Source: Spirochaeta sp.
GTDB taxonomy: Bacteria > Spirochaetota > Spirochaetia > DSM-27196 > Alkalispirochaetaceae
NCBI GenBank assembly: GCA_027859055.1
Contig: JAQIBO010000139.1
Location: forward strand, 1 to 19,434
Direction of reading: 5' to 3'
Length of the DNA stretch: 19,434 bases
Program-made: the position numbers and the translations under genes
The notes under the pieces: generated by a model
What the model saw: only the letters and a program-made list of their open reading frames with translations
What the model was told of the DNA's origin: nothing
The model's database searches: none
Part shown: piece after piece, positions 14,275 through 19,434 of the stretch
How the letters are laid out: the number at the start of each line of letters is the position of its first letter
How positions within the stretch are numbered: the first letter of the stretch is position 1

Positions 14275-15240
14275 ATGCGACCACATCCACTGCTCATTCA
14301 ACTGGCGATGGTGCTGACTATGGTCTTGTGGGGCGTTTCCTTTGTCGCCTCCAAGATCGTCCTGGACCAGATCGGACCGCTCCCGTATATGGGTGTTCGT
14401 TTTTCTCTTGCGGCGATCGTCCTGGCAGTTCTGATGGCAGTTCTGGGACGCCCGCGTTTTTCGCTGCGGACCCACGGACTCATCGCCCTGACCGCGCTGT
14501 CGGAACCGATCGCCTACTTTCTCTTCGAAAGTTACGGGTTACGCATCATCGGAGCCACAACAACGTCGCTGATCATCGCCCTGGTTCCGCTGGCGGTGAT
14601 GATTCTCGCGGCTCTGTTTCTGCATGAAAAACTGCATCTTCGGGGGGTGCTTGCGGTTGTCGTTTCGATCGGTGGTATCGTCCTGCTCGTCTACGGTCCC
14701 GACCTCTTTCCATCCGGCGCAGACGCTGGTGACCTCTCCGCAGCAGCCGTGGCCGCGATCGACCCGATCCTTCGCACCACCGGGGTGCTTCTCGTGCTGG
14801 GAGCGGTCTTCTCCGCCGCCGGGTATATTACCCTGGCGCGATCACTCACCCAGAAACACGATCCGATCCGCCTGACGATCGTTCAGACGTGGTGGGGAGC
14901 CGCGTTCTTTTTCACGTTGTGGCAGGTGACCACGCCCGGTACTGCCACCGTCGCAGAGATCACGCCGATCGTGTGGGGTGCAATCGCGTTTCTCGTCATC
15001 GGTGCAACAGTGCTGGCGTTCATGCTCTACAACTGGGCACTCAAATACGAACGTGCCGGGACCGCCGCGCTGTACATTAACGCGATTCCGGTGATCACCG
15101 CGTTTACTTCGTGGATCGTCCTGGGGGAGACGCTGGTACCGATTCAGCTCCTCGGAGCGTTCTTCGTTCTTGCCGCGGTGCGGTTCAGCAGTTACCGCAG
15201 TACCGTGCAAGCCGCCACGACTATCACTCCGGAGGCGTGA
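14275..15240 (+). CDS. EamA/DMT family transporter (second)
   Basis: Inner-membrane protein of 321 residues with two EamA repeats and about ten helices. Repeat one starts LIQLAMVLTMVLWGVSFVASK and contains TTTSLIIALVPLAVMILAALFLHEKL; repeat two contains VIGATVLAFMLYNWALKYERAGTAALYINAIPVITAF (in part) and WIVLGETL. It is distinct from the other EamA protein in this window, with only family-level likeness. Probably an exporter or importer of small metabolites; substrate unknown. I set the start at the ATG at 14275 because the hydrophobic N-terminus begins there and a promoter-like element ends six bases before it. Its stop overlaps the start of the NUDIX gene (TGATG), so the two are translationally coupled. 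Confidence 0.9.
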   Translation: MRPHPLLIQLAMVLTMVLWGVSFVASKIVLDQIGPLPYMGVRFSLAAIVLAVLMAVLGRPRFSLRTHGLIALTALSEPIAYFLFESYGLRIIGATTTSLIIALVPLAVMILAALFLHEKLHLRGVLAVVVSIGGIVLLVYGPDLFPSGADAGDLSAAAVAAIDPILRTTGVLLVLGAVFSAAGYITLARSLTQKHDPIRLTIVQTWWGAAFFFTLWQVTTPGTATVAEITPIVWGAIAFLVIGATVLAFMLYNWALKYERAGTAALYINAIPVITAFTSWIVLGETLVPIQLLGAFFVLAAVRFSSYRSTVQAATTITPEA

Positions 15241-15809
15241 TGGACCACCATCCATCAATCCGCTTCTGCCCCCACTGCGGCGCCGGCGACCTCCTGTTTG
15301 ACGGGAAGAACCGCTTTTCCTGCGATACCTGCGGATTTGTCCTTTTCCAGAACACCGCCACCGGGTGCGGTGCAATTCTCGAACTCCGTGAGGAGCCGCT
15401 GCCCGACGGGACCGCGCGCGCCGGAGATCTCCGCATCCTCTTGCTTGAACGCGGCAACGAACCGTCCAAAGGTGCGCTGGATTTTCCCGGGGGATTTGTG
15501 GACCCCGGGGAATCCGCTGAGGAGGCGCTGCACCGGGAGATCCGGGAGGAGACGGGACTCACCGCAACGGACCTTCGCTATCTGTATTCGGCGGCCAACC
15601 GGTACGAGTACCGCGGGGTGGTGTATTCCACTTGCGATTTCGTGTTCACCGGGGTGATCCGGCGCGCACCGGCGACACTCCAGGCGGGAGAGATAGCGTC
15701 GTACCGGCTTCTGCGTCCGGCAGAAATCGACGTGGAGCAGATCGCGTTTCCCTCGCTTCGCGCGGCGATGCGGAAATACCTTTCTGAACGGGAAGAGCGG
15801 GCCCGATGA
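15240..15809 (+). CDS. NUDIX hydrolase with N-terminal zinc ribbon
   Basis: A 189-residue cytoplasmic hydrolase of nucleoside-diphosphate-linked compounds. An N-terminal zinc ribbon uses Cys10, Cys13, Cys28 and Cys31 (CPHC, then CDTC). The NUDIX box is complete: G, five residues, E, seven residues, then REIREETGL, with the Mg2+-binding REUxEExGU pattern intact. This zinc-ribbon plus NUDIX plan recalls NudC-like NADH pyrophosphatases, but the NudC-specific SQPWPFPxS signature is absent, so the substrate is unknown. GGAGG at 15231-15235 lies four bases before the ATG, which overlaps the EamA stop; a GTG immediately before is the alternative. The convergent hydrolase gene ends six bases away. 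Confidence 0.92.
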   Translation: MDHHPSIRFCPHCGAGDLLFDGKNRFSCDTCGFVLFQNTATGCGAILELREEPLPDGTARAGDLRILLLERGNEPSKGALDFPGGFVDPGESAEEALHREIREETGLTATDLRYLYSAANRYEYRGVVYSTCDFVFTGVIRRAPATLQAGEIASYRLLRPAEIDVEQIAFPSLRAAMRKYLSEREERAR

Positions 15810-15815
15810 ACCGCC

Positions 15816-16673
15816 TCAGATATGCTCCGCCAGAAAACTCCGCACGTCCCGCCACGCCTGAGCCGCCGTCGAATCTCTCCGCAAGCTTTGCGGGTTCACG
15901 AATGCGTGACCGACGCCATCGTAGATCGAGATATCAACGGGCTGTGTCTTCTCCGCGAGAAGCTGAGCAAATATCTGTACGTCATCAGTTGAAATTGTGC
16001 GGTCTTCCCGGCCGTACGCGCCAAACACCGGCATCGCCGTGCCGAGGTGACCAAGCTCGTCAGGATCGGTAATCGGTCCGCCGCCGTAAAAGATACCGAC
16101 CGCCGCGATATCCGCGTGTCTTACTCCGGCGTTCATCGCCTGGGTACCGCCGAAACAGAAGCCAACGATCGCAACCCGTTCCGGGTCTACTTCCGGTATC
16201 CCCTGCAATTGCCGAAACGCAAGATCAAGATCCTCGGTGATGTGCACATTGCGGGACAGCCCCTTTTGAACCAGCGCGCCGGGCATCGTCACCGATAACT
16301 TGCCCCGGAACAGGTCCGGAGCCAAAACGATGAAGCCATCCGCGGCGAGTCGCTCGGCCATACGGACCGTCTCAAGGTTCAGGCCCCACCACTCGTGCAG
16401 CAGCAGGACAGCCGGGAACCTTCCGTCCGGCGATCGTTCCGCGCGAATTCGTCCCTGCGCCTCGGTTTCCGGTACTACGCGCTGTGCCCGGGCAGGATCA
16501 ATCAGATACCCGCCCCGGGTCCCGCCGGATTGGCCGGGCCACGTGTAGTTCCAGACCGTCCGCGCCTCGGCGCCTTCGGTGGCGTCGAGAAACCCCCACA
16601 CCATCACCGCCAGAACCGCGATGAGGGGAAATAGCAGGATACGCCGAACGATTCGACGAGAACGTTTTTTCAT
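15816..16673 (-). CDS. Dienelactone hydrolase family protein, membrane-anchored or exported
   Basis: An alpha/beta hydrolase of 285 residues. Residues about 8-30 form a hydrophobic N-terminal helix after a very basic start (MKKRSRRIVRR), so it is exported or anchored facing the periplasm. The dienelactone hydrolase core shows LLLHEWWGLN, the nucleophile elbow GFCFGG with a catalytic Cys rather than Ser, Asp in YGREDRTIS and His in GVGHAF, a full Cys-His-Asp triad. The true substrate is unknown since the family includes many non-dienelactone esterases. I set the start at 16673; the frame runs to 17006, but that part overlaps the divergent TPR gene and adds no recognisable sequence. The Shine-Dalgarno is weak (GAAGTG). 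It is convergent with the NUDIX gene. Confidence 0.9.
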   Translation of the reverse strand: MKKRSRRIVRRILLFPLIAVLAVMVWGFLDATEGAEARTVWNYTWPGQSGGTRGGYLIDPARAQRVVPETEAQGRIRAERSPDGRFPAVLLLHEWWGLNLETVRMAERLAADGFIVLAPDLFRGKLSVTMPGALVQKGLSRNVHITEDLDLAFRQLQGIPEVDPERVAIVGFCFGGTQAMNAGVRHADIAAVGIFYGGGPITDPDELGHLGTAMPVFGAYGREDRTISTDDVQIFAQLLAEKTQPVDISIYDGVGHAFVNPQSLRRDSTAAQAWRDVRSFLAEHI

Positions 16674-16745
16674 CACTTCAGAGTATTCCCGCCGGGTAGC
16701 GTGGTCAAGGTCGGGAGGGCTGTGGCCGGGCGGCACGATTTTGTT

Positions 16746-16751
16746 TACTAT
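16746..16751 (+). promoter_or_regulatory. Putative -10 element of the TPR gene (possible leaderless start)
   Basis: TACTAT (4/6 match to the -10 consensus) ends six bases before the ATG at 16758, and no Shine-Dalgarno is visible. The -35 region, TGGCCG at 16723-16728, is poor. The same six-base arrangement is seen at three other genes here. Confidence 0.35.
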
Positions 16752-16757
16752 TCGGGT

Positions 16758-17246
16758 ATGAATATTGAAACGGCGATCGAGCTCCGCCTTCGGGGTTCCC
16801 TGGATGAGGCGCAGCAGGTGCTTGAGGCGATCCTGGAAGAGACCCCGGAGGATCCGCTGGTCCACTACCATCTTGCCACCACGTGCATCGGGCGGGGAGA
16901 CGACGCTGCGGCGATATCTCATTACAAGTTCGCCCTCGATGCGGGGCTTCCTGATGAAGAGGACGGTCAGGCGGTGCTCGCATATGCCGCGCTTTTGCGG
17001 TCCCAACGCAAGTACCTTCGCGCCGCGCGCTTCCTCCAGGAATCCCTCTCACGGCGTCCCGGCGACGACGGTATTCGCGTATTTCTCGCCTTGACCCAAC
17101 ACAAACTCGGCATGCACACCGAGGCGGTCCAATCCCTTGTCCGAATTCTCTTGTCCACCGCAGACTCAGCGCGAATTAACGAGCTTTCGCCTATGTTGAG
17201 TTTTTACGCGGGTGATATCGATTTTGGGGCGACGCGCCGGTCGTAA
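16758..17246 (+). CDS. Tetratricopeptide repeat protein
   Basis: A 162-residue soluble protein of three to four helical TPR-like repeats: ELRLRGSLDEAQQVLEAIL, then HYHLATTCIGRGDDAAAISHY, then AYAALLRSQRKYLRAARFL, then FLALTQHKLGMHTEAVQSL (each shown in part). The pattern matches the small stand-alone TPR_5-type family. It has no signal peptide or membrane segment, so a cytoplasmic scaffold or regulator role is likely, with no partner identifiable. The ATG at 16758 was chosen because the repeats start immediately; the upstream extension to 16701 overlaps the divergent region and is unsupported. It is followed by the sulfur operon's promoter region. Confidence 0.85.
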   Translation: MNIETAIELRLRGSLDEAQQVLEAILEETPEDPLVHYHLATTCIGRGDDAAAISHYKFALDAGLPDEEDGQAVLAYAALLRSQRKYLRAARFLQESLSRRPGDDGIRVFLALTQHKLGMHTEAVQSLVRILLSTADSARINELSPMLSFYAGDIDFGATRRS

Positions 17247-17275
17247 ACGTGACGAGACTGCATACGATTGCATGG

Positions 17276-17320
17276 AAGAAATTTCTTTTCTAACTAAACG
17301 CGTAATAAATGCGCTTTATT
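17276..17320. promoter_or_regulatory. Two palindromes upstream of the sulfur operon, possible operator
   Basis: A perfect 12-bp palindrome AAGAAATTTCTT (17276-17287) and an inverted repeat AATAAA-N5-TTTATT (17304-17320) lie just before the -35 box at 17335. Their centres are about 30 bases apart, near three helical turns, and their half-sites are similar (AAGAAA and AATAAA). They may bind a sulfur- or thiol-responsive regulator, but A/T-rich palindromes can arise by chance. Confidence 0.35.
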
Positions 17321-17334
17321 TCACAAAAAAAATC

Positions 17335-17361
17335 TTGACAGCGGCCCCGCTCTGTTATACG
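17335..17361 (+). promoter_or_regulatory. Sigma-70-type promoter of the sulfur operon
   Basis: A perfect -35 TTGACA (17335-17340) is followed by TATACG (17356-17361, 4/6) after 15 bases; TACGGT at 17358-17363 gives a 17-base spacer but a poorer -10. Transcription would begin near 17368, leaving a leader of about 66 bases before the GTG at 17434. Confidence 0.6.
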
Positions 17362-17421
17362 GTGAGTTAAACAACAACACGGCGTGGTTTTATGAACTTC
17401 GTCACAAAAAAAATCACGTAT

Positions 17422-17427
17422 AAGGAG
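17422..17427 (+). promoter_or_regulatory. Ribosome binding site deciding the first YeeE start
   Basis: AAGGAG at 17422-17427 is six bases before the in-frame GTG at 17434. The in-frame ATG at 17392 has no Shine-Dalgarno, so the GTG is the better start. Confidence 0.75.
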
Positions 17428-17433
17428 TCAGAT

Positions 17434-18150
17434 GTGAGCGAGGTTGCTTCCACTTCCGCGGCCGGAACTTCATCTTCTACCGGAATCCGGAGAAGTTCGT
17501 CCCGTTCCCGGAAAAAGAAAAAGAGCCAGATTCCCGTGGGAATCCTGGTCTTCTTGATTATCGTTGCCATTGGCATTGTCCTGATGACGCAGTCGGCAAC
17601 ACTGGCGTTCTACTGGTTTACCGGTATGATCTTCGGTTTTATCCTGCAAAAAGCGCGGTTCTGTTTTACCGCGTCGATGCGCGATCCCTATTTGACAGGC
17701 AGTGTTGCCCTACCAAAAGCGGTTCTTCTCGCCCTTGCGGTCACAAGTATCGGCTTCTGGGCGATCAAATACGGCGCATTTCAGGCGGGTCTTCCGATTC
17801 CCGGTCAAGGCTATGTCGCACCCGTCGGTCTGACGACTGCCATTGGCGGCATCGTCTTCGGTATCGGGATGGTGATCTCCGGCGGTTGTGCGTCGGGAAC
17901 ACTCATGCGCGTTGGTGAAGGGTTTGGCATGCAGATACTTTCACTGGCATTTTTCGTTGTCGGGTCCTTGTTGGGCGCTGCGACGTTTGGTTTCTGGGAG
18001 TTGAACTTCATGGTCCGCGCTCCCCGAATCTTCCTTCCCGATGTCTTTGGCTGGTTCGGCGCAATCGTGATTCAGTTGCTCACGATAGTGCTCCTGTGGA
18101 TCGCCGCGGACAAATACGGAAAAGCAAAACAAAGTGCGGGTTCGCACTAA
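17434..18150 (+). CDS. YeeE/YedE family sulfur transporter, half-size (first)
   Basis: Inner-membrane protein of 238 residues with about six hydrophobic segments, related to one half of the YeeE/YedE (TsuA-type) thiosulfate transporters, which are usually one fused protein of roughly twice this size. The N-terminal 30 residues are hydrophilic, rich in Ser then Arg/Lys (RSRKKKK), an unusual cytoplasmic extension. Family motifs are ARFCFTASMRDP with Cys77 and GIGMVISGGCASGTLMR with Cys152; cysteines at such sites relay thiosulfate or sulfur in studied members. The GTG start is supported by AAGGAG at 17422-17427; the ATG at 17392 would add 14 residues. It is followed 20 bases later by tusA, then the second half. 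Likely partner: the YeeE half at 18486. Selenium-linked use is an alternative. Confidence 0.88.
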   Translation: MSEVASTSAAGTSSSTGIRRSSSRSRKKKKSQIPVGILVFLIIVAIGIVLMTQSATLAFYWFTGMIFGFILQKARFCFTASMRDPYLTGSVALPKAVLLALAVTSIGFWAIKYGAFQAGLPIPGQGYVAPVGLTTAIGGIVFGIGMVISGGCASGTLMRVGEGFGMQILSLAFFVVGSLLGAATFGFWELNFMVRAPRIFLPDVFGWFGAIVIQLLTIVLLWIAADKYGKAKQSAGSH

Positions 18151-18170
18151 AAATTACCTGGAGGAATACT

Positions 18171-18398
18171 ATGAAAGAAGAAACGCTCGATTGTCTCGGT
18201 GAAGCATGTCCGGTCCCGTTGGTAAAAGCGCAGAAAGCGCTGGAAAATCTCGAAGTAGGCGATGTCCTGATCATTTCGATCGACCATTCCTGCGCGATGA
18301 AGAACGTTCCTGATTGGGCTCGTGAGGCCGGTCACAACGTGGAAGTCGAAGAAGTCGACGACGGCGAATGGGAAGTTGTCATCGAGAAGGCCAAGTAA
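18171..18398 (+). CDS. TusA/SirA family sulfur carrier protein
   Basis: A 75-residue cytoplasmic sulfur carrier. The family signature DCLGEACPVPLVKAQKAL lies at 7-24, with the sulfur-accepting Cys13 in the CPxP motif, the usual downstream hydrophobic strand (GDVLIISIDHSC) and a C-terminal VEVEEVDDGEWEVVIEK strand pair (in part). Extra cysteines are Cys8 and Cys41. GGAGG at 18160-18164 lies six bases before the ATG, which fixes the start; the upstream frame is shadow. It sits between the two half YeeE genes, matching the known link of YeeE proteins with TusA-like (YeeD/TsuB) partners that accept sulfur from the transporter. A YedF-like selenium role cannot be excluded. Calling it tusA is by family only. 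Confidence 0.93.
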   Translation: MKEETLDCLGEACPVPLVKAQKALENLEVGDVLIISIDHSCAMKNVPDWAREAGHNVEVEEVDDGEWEVVIEKAK

Positions 18399-18408
18399 GG
18401 AAACGAGA

Positions 18409-18474
18409 ATGAAGAACCTGAGGACGTCGGCGTGTCGTTTCGGCGACGCCGTCGTCCCGGTTCTATCTCGATAG
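18409..18474 (+). CDS. Possible 21-codon ORF between tusA and the second yeeE
   Basis: An ATG at 18409 opens a 21-residue frame (MKNLRTSACRFGDAVVPVLSR) ending in TAG at 18472-18474. AAGGA at 18397-18401, overlapping the tusA stop, lies seven bases upstream, a good Shine-Dalgarno. The stop overlaps the Shine-Dalgarno of the next gene (AGGAG at 18473-18477), so translation could be coupled to the second YeeE. Most of the frame is a strong hairpin, so the peptide itself may be irrelevant. I do not recognise it. It could be a leader-like element, a remnant or chance. Confidence 0.35.
   Translation: MKNLRTSACRFGDAVVPVLSR
18423..18456 (+). other. Intercistronic hairpin before the second yeeE
   Basis: GACG-T-CGGCGT (18423-18433) pairs with ACGCCG-T-CGTC (18446-18456): ten base pairs with a single T-T mismatch and a 12-base loop. 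No T-run follows, so it is not a classical terminator. It may set relative expression of the upstream and downstream genes, through RNA stability or translation, as it lies inside the small ORF and just before the Shine-Dalgarno. Confidence 0.6.
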
Positions 18475-18485
18475 GAGAGCCCCTC

Positions 18486-19037
18486 ATGCTTAAGAAATTT
18501 TCAGATGCAGTCGCCAAAAACGACTACTACAAGATGTGGTTGAAAGACGCATGGCCGTATATTACCGGCGCTTTGTTGCTATCGGTTTTTCAAATAGTCA
18601 CTCTGGCCGTCACCGGCAATCCATGGGGTGTATCCGGGGTTTTCGCCAACTGGGGTGCCTGGGTCTATGAAGCGGTCGGCGGTTCCGTGGACAAATGGCA
18701 GTATTTTGCTTCTGAAGGCGCCCAACGGGTCCTCGATCGCGGATTCCTCCAGGATCCCGGCACGATGCGAAACCTCGGACTGATAATGGGTGCCCTGTTT
18801 GCCACATTGATCGCTTCAGGTTTCAAGTTCAAAAAGATCAAGAGCGGCAAACAGGTTGCCGCGGCCATTCTCGGCGGTACGATGATGGGATACGGTGCCC
18901 GGCTCGCCCTCGGTTGCAACATCGGTGCGTTCTACTCCGGTATTTCAACGCTGTCCGTTTCCGGGTGGGTCTTCGGACTGTTCCTGTTCATCGGCGCGAT
19001 CTTTGGCAGCAAGCTGCTCGTCAAAGTCTTTATGTAA
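18486..19037 (+). CDS. YeeE/YedE family sulfur transporter, half-size (second)
   Basis: Inner-membrane protein of 183 residues with about four to five hydrophobic segments, matching the other half of fused YeeE/TsuA-type transporters. Family landmarks are GNPWGVSGVF at 45-54, GGTMMGYGARLALGCNIGAF at 130-149 with Cys144, and LSVSGWVFGLFLF. Cys144 is in the position that corresponds to a conserved second-half cysteine in the thiosulfate-relay model; this is from memory of the family. AGGAG at 18473-18477 lies eight bases before the ATG at 18486. A pairing with the first half (17434) to form one functional transporter is the simplest reading. It is followed after 30 bases by the flavoprotein gene. 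Confidence 0.88.
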   Translation: MLKKFSDAVAKNDYYKMWLKDAWPYITGALLLSVFQIVTLAVTGNPWGVSGVFANWGAWVYEAVGGSVDKWQYFASEGAQRVLDRGFLQDPGTMRNLGLIMGALFATLIASGFKFKKIKSGKQVAAAILGGTMMGYGARLALGCNIGAFYSGISTLSVSGWVFGLFLFIGAIFGSKLLVKVFM

Positions 19038-19067
19038 CGAATAATAACGAAGAAAGAGAGATAGGAA

Positions 19068-19434
19068 ATGCGTGAAAAGAAGATTGAACAGTACGATGTT
19101 GTTGTTATCGGTGGCGGGCCGTCCGGCCTGACCGCCGCCATATATTGCGGTCGTGCGCGGCTGAATACGATCCTGATTGAAAAGGCGCTGGTCGGTGGGC
19201 TTGCAACGTACACCAACGAGATAGAGAACTATCCCGGCTTTCCCGAGGGTTCATCCGGACTTGATCTTATGAATCTGTTTCATAAACAGGCGAAAAAGTT
19301 TGACGTCAAGTTCAAACTGACCGACGTCAAGAACGTTGAGCTTGAAGAAGAGACGAAACGGGTAGAGACGTTCCGCAACATCTACGAGGCAAAGACGGTT
19401 ACCGTCGCTTCCGGGGGTCGCCCCCGCATCCCCC
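19068..19434 (+). CDS. Thioredoxin-reductase-like FAD/NAD(P) oxidoreductase, partial
   Basis: The first 122 residues of a flavoprotein, cut by the window's end. The N-terminal FAD-binding Rossmann loop is GGGPSGLTAA at 15-24, followed by ALVGGLATYTNEIENYPGFP at about 41-60, a segment typical of the thioredoxin reductase family. Near the window's end VASGGRPRIP is the usual second FAD contact region. The CxxC redox centre and NADPH domain would lie further downstream and are not visible, so whether it is a true thioredoxin reductase cannot be decided. A GAGAG at 19056-19060 is the likely Shine-Dalgarno. As last visible gene of the YeeE-TusA-YeeE operon it may reduce the persulfide or disulfide form of the sulfur carrier, by inference. 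Confidence 0.9.
   Translation, partial: MREKKIEQYDVVVIGGGPSGLTAAIYCGRARLNTILIEKALVGGLATYTNEIENYPGFPEGSSGLDLMNLFHKQAKKFDVKFKLTDVKNVELEEETKRVETFRNIYEAKTVTVASGGRPRIP

Noticed and set aside
16674..17006. N-terminal extension of the dienelactone hydrolase frame
   Set aside because: It overlaps the divergent TPR gene and precedes a good basic-then-hydrophobic export sequence starting at 16673.
1..19434. CRISPR arrays, tRNA or rRNA genes, insertion sequences
   Set aside because: No regularly spaced repeats, cloverleaf-like segments, rRNA-like stretches or transposase genes were seen by eye; a dedicated search could still find a small RNA.

Overview
The window reads as a bacterial chromosome segment of moderately high G+C, densely packed with ordinary metabolic, transport and envelope genes. 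I see no rRNA, tRNA, CRISPR array, insertion sequence or phage gene. Signal peptides, a lipobox lipoprotein and a signal-bearing MsrA point to a Gram-negative-type (diderm) envelope. The YeeE/TusA sulfur cluster and the PilZ and cytidylate-kinase-like proteins would fit a free-living spirochaete, but that placement is a low-confidence inference from memory.

Layout. (1) 1-3753, all minus strand: a cupin gene, an Lrp/AsnC regulator, alanine dehydrogenase and an alanine/glycine:cation symporter ending in an intrinsic terminator. Together they form an alanine import and deamination module with its probable regulator; repeated TCG-containing elements lie in the ald and symporter leaders. (2) 3804-6318: a K+ channel with a TrkA-type cytoplasmic domain, divergent from a coupled pair of unknown exported proteins (a signal-peptide protein and an FnIII-like lipoprotein). 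(3) 6414-9917: a small conserved-type hypothetical gene on the minus strand, then a MATE exporter overlapping a SAM methyltransferase, then a cytidylate-kinase-like protein with a BON-like C-terminus. (4) 9940-13389: an exported hypothetical protein, a DUF4174-like protein overlapping yaaA, an EamA transporter, and exported MsrA. The last group (DUF4174-like, YaaA, MsrA) has an oxidative-stress flavour. (5) 13461-17246: a PilZ protein with a receiver-like N-terminus, a second EamA transporter coupled to a zinc-ribbon NUDIX hydrolase, a membrane-anchored dienelactone-hydrolase-family protein and a TPR protein. (6) 17247-19434: a sulfur-trafficking operon with its own promoter: half-size YeeE, TusA, a possible 21-codon ORF with a hairpin, a second half-size YeeE, and a thioredoxin-reductase-like flavoprotein cut by the window edge.

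The most interesting part is the last operon. A transporter that is a single protein in E. coli-type systems appears here as two half-proteins with a TusA sulfur carrier between them and a flavoprotein reductase behind. A second point is that several genes without a Shine-Dalgarno sequence have a -10-like hexamer ending exactly six bases before the start codon, which suggests leaderless transcripts. No wholly unknown multi-gene system is evident. No gene-free stretch exceeds about 190 bases.
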